Shown here: positions 7,390 through 15,289 of the stretch, piece after piece
How the letters are laid out: every line of letters starts with the position of its first letter
Numbering within the stretch: the first letter of the stretch is position 1
NCBI RefSeq assembly: GCF_026240015.1
Contig: NZ_JAPIUX010000001.1
Location: forward strand, 248,001-312,000
Direction: 5' to 3'
DNA from: Acetobacter farinalis
GTDB taxonomy: Bacteria > Pseudomonadota > Alphaproteobacteria > Acetobacterales > Acetobacteraceae
DNA: 64,000 bases
Program-made: the position numbers and the translations under genes
The notes under the pieces: generated by a model
Databases searched by the model: none
Seen by the model: only the letters and a program-made list of their open reading frames with translations
Told to the model about the DNA's origin: nothing

Positions 7390-8688
7390 ATGACCATGTC
7401 CATGACTTTTGCCGATCTTTCTCTGGCACCGGCCCTGCTGAGCGCACTGGCTGAGGCCGGGTATGTCACCCCCACCCCGATTCAGGCACAGTCCATCCCG
7501 CTGCTGCTGGAAGGGCGTGACCTGCTGGGCATGGCCCAGACCGGCACGGGCAAGACGGCCTCCTTCGCGCTGCCGCTGCTGCATCGTCTTGCAGCGTCTC
7601 CTCGCCCGGCACCCAGGAACGGGGCGCGCGTTCTGGTGCTTGCGCCCACGCGCGAACTGGTCTCCCAGATTGCGGATGGGTTTGAAAGCTTTGGTCGCCA
7701 TCTCAATATCAGTGTGACGACAATCTTTGGTGGCGTCAGCCAGATGCATCAGACCAATGCACTCAGGGATGGGGTGGATATTATCGTGGCGGCACCGGGG
7801 CGGTTGCTGGACCTGGTCTCGCAGGGTCTGTGTGATCTGTCACAGCTTGAAGCGCTGGTGCTGGATGAGGCTGACCAGATGCTCGACATGGGCTTTGCCA
7901 AGCCGATCGAACGTATTGTCGCAACGCTGCCCCAGGACCGGCACACCGTGCTGCTTTCAGCCACGATGCCGAAATCCATTGCGACACTGGCCGAAAGCCT
8001 GCTGCGTGACCCGGCAAAGGTCGAAATCGCTCCGCCCTCAACCACGGTTGACCGGATTGAGCAGTCCGTCATGTTTGTTGATGCCGCCAACAAAAAAACG
8101 GCCTTGCTGGAACTGCTGCGCACGCCCGGTATCGGGCAGGCGGTGGTTTTCACCTTGCAGAAGAATATTGCAAACGAAGTCTGCACTTTCATCACCGAGG
8201 CCGGCTTCACGGCGGAGGCCCTGCACGGGAACAAATCTCAGGGCCAGCGGGAGCGCGCGCTTGATGCGTTCCGTGCCGGCACGGCGCAGGTTCTGGTGGC
8301 AACAGATATCGCGGCGCGCGGCATAGATGTTGATACTGTCACGCATGTTTTCAATCATGATCTGCCCAGCCTGCCGGAAAGCTATGTGCACCGTATCGGC
8401 CGAACCGGCCGCGCCGGGCGCACCGGTTTTGCCATCACGCTGTGCGATGCCGAGCAGCGGGCGTGGCTGCGGGATGTGGAACGGGAAATTGGCCGCAGCC
8501 TGAGTGTTCATGAGGACCATCCCTGGCACTCGGAAGAAGCACGCAACTCGACCATGCGCCCTCCCTTGCTGGGCGGCACACCCCCCAAGGAAGTCAAGCC
8601 GCAAGAAAAGCGCGTGCGAAAAGTCTGGACCGAGGAAGAAAAGCAGGCCGCGCGGGCCGCAGCCAAGGCGGCTGGCGGAGCCGCCTGA
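7390..8688 (+). CDS. DEAD-box ATP-dependent RNA helicase (RhlE-like)
   Basis: 432 aa. Two RecA-like domains with all superfamily II motifs: Q motif PTPIQAQSIP, motif I AQTGTGKT, Ia PTRELVSQI, GG, Ib APGRLLDL, II VLDEADQM, III SATMP, then IV-VI including VATDIAARGIDV and HRIGRTGRAG. A short basic C-terminal tail (KRVRKVWTEEEKQAARAAAK) may aid RNA binding. The short tail and motif spelling suggest the RhlE branch, with roles in ribosome assembly or RNA decay; the exact subgroup is inference. The start at ATG 7390 has GGAGG six bases upstream; an in-frame GTG 21 bases earlier is less likely. Confidence 0.93.
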   Translation: MTMSMTFADLSLAPALLSALAEAGYVTPTPIQAQSIPLLLEGRDLLGMAQTGTGKTASFALPLLHRLAASPRPAPRNGARVLVLAPTRELVSQIADGFESFGRHLNISVTTIFGGVSQMHQTNALRDGVDIIVAAPGRLLDLVSQGLCDLSQLEALVLDEADQMLDMGFAKPIERIVATLPQDRHTVLLSATMPKSIATLAESLLRDPAKVEIAPPSTTVDRIEQSVMFVDAANKKTALLELLRTPGIGQAVVFTLQKNIANEVCTFITEAGFTAEALHGNKSQGQRERALDAFRAGTAQVLVATDIAARGIDVDTVTHVFNHDLPSLPESYVHRIGRTGRAGRTGFAITLCDAEQRAWLRDVEREIGRSLSVHEDHPWHSEEARNSTMRPPLLGGTPPKEVKPQEKRVRKVWTEEEKQAARAAAKAAGGAA

Positions 8689-8705
8689 GCCGTTACACTT
8701 TCAGG

Positions 8706-8730
8706 AGCGCCGAGCTTCGTGCCCGGCGCT
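8706..8730 (+). terminator. Hairpin terminator after the helicase
   Basis: AGCGCCG (8706-8712) and CGGCGCT (8724-8730) form a 7-bp GC stem, followed by GACGTTTTCT. It lies 17 bases after the helicase stop and faces the convergent ene-reductase gene. Confidence 0.6.
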
Positions 8731-8765
8731 GACGTTTTCTGGCCGCGTTTGCCCCGTGCGCGCTC

Positions 8766-8797
8766 TGTGCCCGCCCCCAGATTGGACGGCGGGCACA
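8766..8797. terminator. Bidirectional hairpin between convergent genes
   Basis: TGTGCCCGCC (8766-8775) and GGCGGGCACA (8788-8797) are a perfect 10-bp inverted repeat with a 12-base loop. It lies 21 bases from the stop of the ene-reductase gene (minus strand). It probably stops minus-strand transcription and backs up the helicase terminator. Confidence 0.6.
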
Positions 8798-8817
8798 CAG
8801 TGTTTCAAGCGCAGGCT

Positions 8818-9909
8818 TTACTGGTAGCGGTTCAGCCACCAGCCATAGGGTGGCGGCAGCACATCGGCAGGCTGCTTTTTGTGCACGGCGCGGGCCGCCG
8901 CATAGGGCCAGTGCGGGTCAGCCAGCAGGGGGCGGCCCAGCGCTACGGCATCCAGTGTTCCGGTGCGGATCAGGGCATCGGCCTGCCGACCATCACTGAT
9001 GTACCAGGATGTGGAAACAGGCAGGCCGGTTTCCTGCTTCACCTGCTGCGCATAGGGGGCCATGAAGGCCGGACCCCACGGGATCTGTGCTTCAGGTGTG
9101 GAAAAACTGATGCTGACATCAAGAAAATCCAGACCTGACTCTTTGAGTTTCTTGAGAAGGACGATGGAGTCACGCAGATTTTCATCGTCATGGCCGTTGA
9201 ACTCAATCACGCCAAAACGAATGCTCAGCGGCAGGTTTTCCGGCCAGACAGCGCGCACGGCCTGAAGTGTTTCCACCAGAAAGCGGCTGCGGTTTTCAAG
9301 AGAACCACCATACTGGTCCGTGCGTGTGTTGGAATTCGGCGCAAAGAAGCTCTGGGCCAGATAGCCATGCGCAAAGTGCAACATCAGCCACTGAAATCCG
9401 GCATCCCGTGCGCGTTCAACAGCTTTTACAAAATCGGCTTTCACACGGGCAATGTCGTCCAGTGTCATTTCCGTGGGCGTGCGGGGCAGGTTCGCGCCGA
9501 ACGGAATGGCGGAAGGACCGATGGGCTGCCAGCCACGCGGGTCTCCTTCCGGGATATGGTCATCACCTTCCCACGGTACGTTGGCGCTGGCCTTGCGGCC
9601 TGCATGGGCAATCTGGATGCCCGGCACAGCGCCTGCCTTGCGAATGGACTCCACAATCGGGGCAAAGGCCGCGGCCTGTTCATCATTCCACAGGCCAAGG
9701 CAGCCGGGGGTAATGCGGCCTTCCGGGGAAACACCCGTGGCTTCCACAATCACCAGACCGGAGCCGCCACGGGCAAGGCTGGCATAGTGCACGTGGTGCC
9801 AGTCATTCGGCACGCCGTCCTGCGCCATATACTGGCACATGGGGGCCACAAGAATGCGGTTGCGCAGAGTGACATCTTTTAAGCTATACGGGTCAAACAG
9901 AGTTGGCAT
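8818..9909 (-). CDS. Old Yellow Enzyme family NADPH dehydrogenase (YqjM/NamA-like ene-reductase)
   Basis: 363 aa FMN-dependent TIM barrel. LFDPYSLKDVTLRNRI opens the barrel; APMCQYM places the redox-tuning Cys at residue 25, the hallmark of the YqjM/class III group. QIAHAGRK (~100) gives the substrate-binding His, and AHGYLAQSFFAPNSN / YGGSLENRSRF are family blocks. Such enzymes reduce activated C=C bonds of electrophiles such as enones and quinones. I start at ATG 9909, where homology begins; the open frame further 5' crosses the operator region. It is divergent from an ArsR-type regulator with a palindrome between, so induction by electrophiles is likely (inference). Confidence 0.92.
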   Translation of the reverse strand: MPTLFDPYSLKDVTLRNRILVAPMCQYMAQDGVPNDWHHVHYASLARGGSGLVIVEATGVSPEGRITPGCLGLWNDEQAAAFAPIVESIRKAGAVPGIQIAHAGRKASANVPWEGDDHIPEGDPRGWQPIGPSAIPFGANLPRTPTEMTLDDIARVKADFVKAVERARDAGFQWLMLHFAHGYLAQSFFAPNSNTRTDQYGGSLENRSRFLVETLQAVRAVWPENLPLSIRFGVIEFNGHDDENLRDSIVLLKKLKESGLDFLDVSISFSTPEAQIPWGPAFMAPYAQQVKQETGLPVSTSWYISDGRQADALIRTGTLDAVALGRPLLADPHWPYAAARAVHKKQPADVLPPPYGWWLNRYQ

Positions 9910-9947
9910 GAACCAGGGCCCTTTTTTTGAGATGGTGCCGGTGAGCG

Positions 9948-9973
9948 AATAGTTCGACAATAATCGAACCATT
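9948..9973. promoter_or_regulatory. Palindromic operator between the ene-reductase and ArsR-type genes
   Basis: GTTCGA (9952-9957), a 6-base spacer CAATAA, and TCGAAC (9964-9969) form an inverted repeat. With one mismatched position on each side, the symmetry extends to AATnGTTCGA and TCGAACnATT. It lies 42 bases upstream of the ene-reductase ATG and 38 upstream of the regulator ATG. Spacing and symmetry fit an ArsR-family dimer site that represses both divergent promoters. Confidence 0.65.
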
Positions 9974-10007
9974 ATCGGATGCAAGAGGCAATGAGCAGAG
10001 ACCCCGC

Positions 10008-10337
10008 ATGAAGCAGTACGAGCACCCCCCGGCAGAAGCATTCCTGCTGACCACCATCCTGCATGCGCTGTCAGACCCGTATAGGCTCTCCATTGTGCAG
10101 AAACTCGCGGTTTTGCAGCCTCAGCCGTGCGCCCCCTTGCAGGGCAACCGGCCGAAATCCTCTGTGTCACATCATTTCAATGTGCTGAGAAAAGCAGGAT
10201 TGGTGCGCACCGTGGTGGAAGGCGTGTTGCACATGAACAGCCTGCGGAATGCTGAACTCGAATCCCGCTTTCCCGGCCTTCTGGACACGATTCTTGCCGC
10301 TGCGGCCCACAGTGCGGAGTGTCAGGGCGCGGAGTGA
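10008..10337 (+). CDS. ArsR-family winged-helix transcriptional regulator
   Basis: 109 aa. The N-terminal HALSDPYRLSIVQKL helix and the recognition helix KSSVSHHFNVLRKAGLV followed by a wing (VEGVLHMNSL) are the ArsR fold. The alpha-3 metal motif ELCVCDL is absent; only one cysteine lies before the recognition helix (QPQPCAPL), so it is unlikely to be a classical metal sensor and may sense thiol-reactive electrophiles or another signal (inference). It is divergent from the ene-reductase gene and probably represses it and itself through the palindrome at 9948-9973. Confidence 0.88.
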   Translation: MKQYEHPPAEAFLLTTILHALSDPYRLSIVQKLAVLQPQPCAPLQGNRPKSSVSHHFNVLRKAGLVRTVVEGVLHMNSLRNAELESRFPGLLDTILAAAAHSAECQGAE

Positions 10338-10390
10338 GGCTGGGGCGGCCGCGCGAAACGGCCAAGCGGATACAGTCGGGCAGTTCCAGC

Positions 10391-10418
10391 CAGATAGTTA
10401 CAGGCAGATAGTTACAGT
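10391..10418 (+). repeat. Short tandem repeat, 14-base unit, two copies
   Basis: CAGATAGTTACAGG at 10391-10404 is followed directly by CAGATAGTTACAGT at 10405-10418. Related CAGTGACAGGC words occur twice more to 10450. The tract lies in the ~200-base gap between the convergent ArsR-type gene and the protease gene; nothing else is recognised there. Confidence 0.6.
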
Positions 10419-10534
10419 CAGGCAGTGACAGGCAGCAGACAGTGACAGGCTGGCCGGGCGACAGGCGGGGATTACCCGCACTGGCAGACGAGGCAGGGCG
10501 GATGCCGCGCCCCCGACACGCCCGTGTTCCTGCG

Positions 10535-11380
10535 TTACTGTGTTCCCGCCTGAGCGGGCACGGCGTTCGGGAGTGCGAGCAGGGGCACGGCCTTGCCGCC
10601 CGCATGGGCCGTGTTGGCCAGAACCTGCACGCCCAGCACATGCCAGCCTGATGCGTTCTGATAGAGCAGGGGCGCACCGCTGCTGCCATGGGTTCCCGCG
10701 CAGTCATGTGAGAGCAGGAGGTTGCCTGTGCCGTCCTGTGTCAGGCCCGTCATGTGGCAGTGCAGATCCGCCGTGATGACATCGGGCATATTCTGCTCAT
10801 ATCCCCCCAGTATCGCGGCCATGCCGGGCTTGATGTCCTCTGGTGTTGTGGTGATGTGAAAGACCTCATCCGGGCGGGCCACGGGGTGGTCCAGCACAAG
10901 GGTGGCGTGGTCCAGCCCGGCGCTCTGGGTTTCCCGATTGGGTGAGTAGTCGGGCGGCACAATAAAGCGGACAACACGGGCATGTGCGGTAAAGCTGTCA
11001 CCACTGTAGGCGCGCAGGAAATGCACGCTGCCCGGCTGAATGAAGCGCTGGGGGTGGGCCAGCCAGAGGCAGTGCGCGGCGGTTTCCACCAGCACGGGGC
11101 TGATCAGGAAGCCGGTGCAGCGTGAGCCAAGCTCTGTCTGCACCCGCCCGATGGCGGACCACGGAGGGCGGGCGGTGGAGACACGCTGCCGTGGGTCCGC
11201 AAAGGGGGTGACCCCGGCCAGATGTGTGCGGTAGTCCGGCCCGACGGCTGCAGCAGGGTGCGGGGGAAGCGTAAGGCCGACCCCGGCCGCGAGGGCAAGT
11301 GCGCCTGCGCTCAGGCGGCTCTTCAGAAAAGAGCCACCCGCCCGCAGGGCGAAGAAACGGGCGGGCCGCTTAGTCTGCAT
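10535..11380 (-). CDS. Secreted trypsin-like serine protease
   Basis: 281 aa from the ATG at 11380. An N-terminal basic region and hydrophobic stretch (about residues 18-40, ending PHPAAAVG) form a signal peptide. The chymotrypsin-fold triad is visible: TAAHCLW (His), LDHATLVLD (Asp), GTHGSSGAPLL (Ser). GFLISPVLV and VLGVQVLAN are family strands. Periplasmic or extracellular location is inferred; the substrate is unknown. The start codon lies inside the last codons of galE (11-base overlap, ATG within GGTTATGCAGACTAA), so translation is probably coupled to galE. An alternative upstream start would overlap galE more deeply. Confidence 0.82.
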   Translation of the reverse strand: MQTKRPARFFALRAGGSFLKSRLSAGALALAAGVGLTLPPHPAAAVGPDYRTHLAGVTPFADPRQRVSTARPPWSAIGRVQTELGSRCTGFLISPVLVETAAHCLWLAHPQRFIQPGSVHFLRAYSGDSFTAHARVVRFIVPPDYSPNRETQSAGLDHATLVLDHPVARPDEVFHITTTPEDIKPGMAAILGGYEQNMPDVITADLHCHMTGLTQDGTGNLLLSHDCAGTHGSSGAPLLYQNASGWHVLGVQVLANTAHAGGKAVPLLALPNAVPAQAGTQ

Positions 11381-12356
11381 AACCTTGTGGGTGGTTTTCG
11401 CGCCATGCAAAGGCGGTTTGCACAATGCGGTCAATATCCGTGAATTCCGGTGCCCAGCCTGTGGCGGCCATCAGGCGGGCCGGGCTTGCAACGAGGCAGG
11501 CCGGGTCACCCGGGCGGCGGTCACCCGCCTGCCACGGCACCTCAAGCCCGGTTACACGGGCCACGCTTTCAATGATTTCCCGGTTGGAGTTACCGCGCCC
11601 GGTGCCCACGTTGAAAGTCACGCTCTTTTCGTTCAGCAGCGGCAGAACGGCCAGATGTGCCCGCGCAAGGTCTGTCACATGCACATAATCCCGGATGCAG
11701 GTGCCATCCGGCGTGGGGTAATCCTGCCCGAACAGTGTCAGGGCCGGGCGGCGCTTCAGAGCGGCATCAATCACCAGCGGGATCAGATGCGTTTCCGGGC
11801 GGTGGTCTTCGCCCGCGCGGCCTGCGGGGTCGGCCCCGGCTGCGTTGAAGTAGCGCAGGCATGCGCTTTTCAGCCCGTGGATACGGTCTGCCCAGTACAG
11901 GGCGCGTTCCACCATGTATTTGCTCTCACCATAGGGAGAGCCGGGGTCAACGGGCGTATCCTCGCTGATGGGCGCATCTCCGGCGGAGCCGAACAGGGCC
12001 GCCGTGGAGGAGAACACAAAGCGCTTTACGCCGTGGCGCACGCAGGCATCAATCAACCCGAACCCGATGCCCGCATTGGCGGACATATAGAGCATGGGGT
12101 CCTGCATGCTCTCTCCCACCAGTGAAAGGGCGGCAAAATGCAGCACGCCATCCCACGGGCCATCGGCCAGAACGCGGTTCAGGCATTCCAGATCAGCCAG
12201 ATCTCCATGGATGAAGTGTGCCCCTTCCGGCACCGCAGCGCGATGGCCCGTGCGCAGGCTGTCAAACACCACAACGTCATGCCCATCGTCCAGAAGGGCA
12301 AGAACAACGTGGCTGCCGACATATCCGGCGCCACCGGTCACAAGAAAACGAGCCAT
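11370..12356 (-). CDS. galE: UDP-glucose 4-epimerase
   Basis: 328 aa extended SDR. The NAD site VTGGAGYVGSH is at residues 6-16; the catalytic SSTAALFG serine region and YGESKYMVE (Tyr/Lys) follow; LRYFNAAGADP and DGTCIRDYVHVTDLARAH are GalE blocks. Interconverts UDP-glucose and UDP-galactose for exopolysaccharide and LPS precursors. It lies downstream of the TIGR02302 gene on the same strand with a ~90-base gap, and its 3' end overlaps the protease gene. Confidence 0.94.
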   Translation of the reverse strand: MARFLVTGGAGYVGSHVVLALLDDGHDVVVFDSLRTGHRAAVPEGAHFIHGDLADLECLNRVLADGPWDGVLHFAALSLVGESMQDPMLYMSANAGIGFGLIDACVRHGVKRFVFSSTAALFGSAGDAPISEDTPVDPGSPYGESKYMVERALYWADRIHGLKSACLRYFNAAGADPAGRAGEDHRPETHLIPLVIDAALKRRPALTLFGQDYPTPDGTCIRDYVHVTDLARAHLAVLPLLNEKSVTFNVGTGRGNSNREIIESVARVTGLEVPWQAGDRRPGDPACLVASPARLMAATGWAPEFTDIDRIVQTAFAWRENHPQGYAD

Positions 12357-12445
12357 GAAAGCTGATACTCATCCAGTAAAAGATGGACGAGACCCTAGAG
12401 CGTTCAGGCGGCCCGGTGCAAGGCCGGGGCAGGGTTTTTCCTGAT

Positions 12446-15289
12446 TCAGAAGGGTTTGAGCAGGCGGTCCAGATAGTCCAGTTCCTGCTGGGGGCGAGTG
12501 CGATCTGAATCGCGGCGGCGGAGTTCCTGCTCGATCTCGCGGGCGCGCTGGCGGGCCACGTTATCAGGGATATGCGTGCCGTCATCCGGGGCCTGATCTC
12601 CCCCTTCGCCCATGCGGCGGCCCAGCGGGTCACGCTTGTCGTGGCTTTTGTCCCGGCCACCGGTTTCATCCGCGTCATCAGTGGGGGTGTTACCGTCATC
12701 CCCATCGTCCGCGCTGTCCTGCCCTTGCGAGGAGTCCCCCTGCGCGCCGTCCTGCGGGCTGCCGGACTGGCCACCGCTGTTGCCGCCAAAGGCAGGCAGG
12801 AAGCTGGGGGTGGCGCTCCTGCCGTTACCCTTCATGGTGTCCTGCATCTGCTGGCGGCCTTTGCTCAGGGCTTCCAGAGCTTTTTCTTCCGCAGTGGCGG
12901 CGGCGGCGTCATCCCCATCCGCCAGAGCCTTGCGGGCGTCCTGCATGCTTTTCTGCGCATCGGCAAACGCCGCAGGGGCTTTGCCTGTCAGTTCCTTGAA
13001 TTCATCTTTCAGCTCGTCCAGCGCGCGGCTCAGGGCGTGCTGGGTGGCGCGGTCCGTCCGCCGTGCGGCGGCCTGTGCTTCAGCCTTGGCCGGGTCCAGC
13101 GGGGGAGGCTGGTCAGGGGAGGCCGCGCCCGGAGGCGGAGGAGGGGCAGGCGGCGCATTCTGGTCCGCGCCGGGGGGGAGGGGCAGGCCCAGCCTGCGCA
13201 GCAGTTCAGGGGTGGACATGGCGCCGTAATTGTCATCGCCGTCAGCGTCTTCATCGTCCATCGCGTTCTGCTGGCGGGACTGCGCCCGAAGCGTTTCATC
13301 CAGACGGGACTGGGCGTGGTCCAGCAGGGAGGTCTGCTTGCCTGTCAGGTCCCGCAGGGCGGCGGCCTGCTCACGGGCTTTCTGTTGCGCAATCATCTGC
13401 TGCGCCATGGCGGCCATGTCCTGTGGCGTGGCGTTACGCATGCGCTCGGTGGCGTCTTCCATTTGCTGCAGGCGTTCCAGCGCATCGGCGGAATGGCCGT
13501 TGGCGGCATCGCGCTGCATCTGCTGCATCAGGCGGGAGAAGGCTTTATCTCCCGCTCTGGAAAAGCCGGGCAGATCAGGAATGGCCGTATGGTCCCGCAG
13601 GGCCTGCGCGGCCAGAGCCTGCATCTTGCGGGCAATGGCCTCCTTCAGGGTTTTCAGCCGGGCTTCCAGCTCTTCCCGCTCTTCCTGCGTGTGCTGGCCA
13701 CTCTCGCGCATATGGCGCAATTGCTGGGCCACGGCGGCCTGCGCCGCGCGGACATCGAGAGAGGCCTGCGCGCTGGCATCATCCCCCTTGCGGCGGTCTT
13801 CAATATCCAGAGCCAGATCCCACAGCAGGTTGGTGGCGCTGGCGCGGGCTGTGTCCGTATCCACATCCTTGTTATCCAGCATGGCGACAAGGCTGGTCAG
13901 GGCGAGGAACATACCCGTGTGTTCAGTGACCGGACCGGGTGTTTCACCAAGCGCGGCAAGCTCCGTTGCGGTGTCACTCCGGCTTTCACGCCCCAGTGCA
14001 AAGCGTTTGCGCAGGTCCAGCACGGCCCGGGCCACGGGGGAGTGGAATACGCGCGCCCCCAGCCGGAAGGTAACGGGCGCGCTCTGCCCCTCATGCCCGC
14101 TGACAGAGGTGGCCACGACACGGGCCGTGACTTCTTCCCCCGCCCAGGGGTCTTCTGAAAGGTCGGGCGTTATCACGCCCTTGGTGGATTTGGGGTGCCC
14201 GCTGAGAGGCAGCGGCACCGTGAGCGTGCGGGCAGGCCCGCGCCCCGGATGCACCAGATGCATCTGCACGGAGAGCGATGCCAGCCCGTAGGCATGCGCG
14301 GCCTCCCACGGCAGGCGGGTGCGCCAGTCTACCTTGTCCGCACCGGGGGATGGCCCCCATGCAACAGTGGGAAGGGTGTCGGGCACCACCGTAATCGGCC
14401 AGCGGGCGAGGGTGCGCCCGCGCCCGGCCACGCGCACCACACCGCTATGCTGGAGTGTGACATCCACCTTCCAGCTCTGCGGGTCCAGTGTCTGGCGGGT
14501 TTCATCCTGCATCACCAGCCCGTTCGCACTGCGCAGGACAGGGTGAGAGGACAGGCCGGTGACAATAACCGTCAGTTTCGCGCCCTCCGGCACGGAGGGC
14601 GGCGGCGCATTCGGGCTGAGAAACACCGGGGCTTCGGGCGCATAAGCCGGAGGGGTGATCCATGCTTCCACATGCGCCATCGGTACATCGGGGTCATCCC
14701 GCCCCGGAATGAAGGCGGCCAGAATTCGGCCGGGAGCGGAGGTGCCCGCCATTACACCGGTGCCGAGGCAGGCTGCCAGCAGGGCTACGGCGGCCCATCG
14801 CCGCACGGGGCTGGCGGGCAGAAGGTGGGGCCACCCGGCCCGCAATGCACCCAGAGAGGCCAGCACGCGCTGCTGGTGCGCCTGCCACAGGGGCTGGGCC
14901 GCCCCTTTCCGCGCTCCTGCCGGGTGGTCTGTCAGTGTTGCGAGCGGGCGGTTCTGCAGGCCGGAGGCATGCTCAATGCGGCGGTCCACCGCTTCCGGTG
15001 TGGGGGCGTTCAGGCGGGAGAGGTCAGTATGCAGCCGCCAGCCGCACAGGCTGAGCCACCCGGCCACAAGCACAAGGCGCAGCCCGTCCGGCAGATGCTG
15101 GGGCAGGCGCAGCAGCCCTGCCACCGCATAGAGGCCCAACAGGCCGAGTGTGGGCTGGAGAGCAGGCCAAAGCTGTTCGATATGCAGCACAAAAGCGGCA
15201 TGCTGGCGGACGGTAGCCAGCCGTGCCGCCAGAGAGCCTCCCCCCGCAGTGGAGGAGGCCAGATCCTGTTTCAGATCTGCCGGGCTCAT
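12446..15289 (-). CDS. TIGR02302 (DUF4175) family membrane protein with low-complexity C-terminal half
   Basis: 947 aa. The N-terminus has two hydrophobic segments (about 30-75) and a third at ~150-175 (VALLAACLGTGVMAG), then a periplasm-like region with Ig-like strands (WITPPAYAPEAPVFL). From ~560 onward it is Gln/Ala/Asp/Pro-rich with coiled-coil heptads (RLQQMEDATERMRN), ending in the conserved QELDYLDRLLKPF. This matches the alphaproteobacterial low-complexity family TIGR02302, of unknown function. The ATG at 15289 overlaps the lysA stop as ATGA; a start further 5' would lie inside lysA. The argH-lipoprotein-lysA-TIGR02302 order is typical of alphaproteobacteria. Confidence 0.88.
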   Translation of the reverse strand: MSPADLKQDLASSTAGGGSLAARLATVRQHAAFVLHIEQLWPALQPTLGLLGLYAVAGLLRLPQHLPDGLRLVLVAGWLSLCGWRLHTDLSRLNAPTPEAVDRRIEHASGLQNRPLATLTDHPAGARKGAAQPLWQAHQQRVLASLGALRAGWPHLLPASPVRRWAAVALLAACLGTGVMAGTSAPGRILAAFIPGRDDPDVPMAHVEAWITPPAYAPEAPVFLSPNAPPPSVPEGAKLTVIVTGLSSHPVLRSANGLVMQDETRQTLDPQSWKVDVTLQHSGVVRVAGRGRTLARWPITVVPDTLPTVAWGPSPGADKVDWRTRLPWEAAHAYGLASLSVQMHLVHPGRGPARTLTVPLPLSGHPKSTKGVITPDLSEDPWAGEEVTARVVATSVSGHEGQSAPVTFRLGARVFHSPVARAVLDLRKRFALGRESRSDTATELAALGETPGPVTEHTGMFLALTSLVAMLDNKDVDTDTARASATNLLWDLALDIEDRRKGDDASAQASLDVRAAQAAVAQQLRHMRESGQHTQEEREELEARLKTLKEAIARKMQALAAQALRDHTAIPDLPGFSRAGDKAFSRLMQQMQRDAANGHSADALERLQQMEDATERMRNATPQDMAAMAQQMIAQQKAREQAAALRDLTGKQTSLLDHAQSRLDETLRAQSRQQNAMDDEDADGDDNYGAMSTPELLRRLGLPLPPGADQNAPPAPPPPPGAASPDQPPPLDPAKAEAQAAARRTDRATQHALSRALDELKDEFKELTGKAPAAFADAQKSMQDARKALADGDDAAAATAEEKALEALSKGRQQMQDTMKGNGRSATPSFLPAFGGNSGGQSGSPQDGAQGDSSQGQDSADDGDDGNTPTDDADETGGRDKSHDKRDPLGRRMGEGGDQAPDDGTHIPDNVARQRAREIEQELRRRDSDRTRPQQELDYLDRLLKPF

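Noticed and set aside
9910..10170. N-terminal extension of the ene-reductase gene
   Set aside because: The frame is open upstream of ATG 9909 but overlaps the operator and the divergent regulator gene and has no homology to the family.
12572..14158. 528-codon open frame on the plus strand opposite the TIGR02302 gene
   Set aside because: Shadow of the low-complexity minus-strand gene, with Gly/Arg/Val-rich repetitive sequence and no conserved domain.
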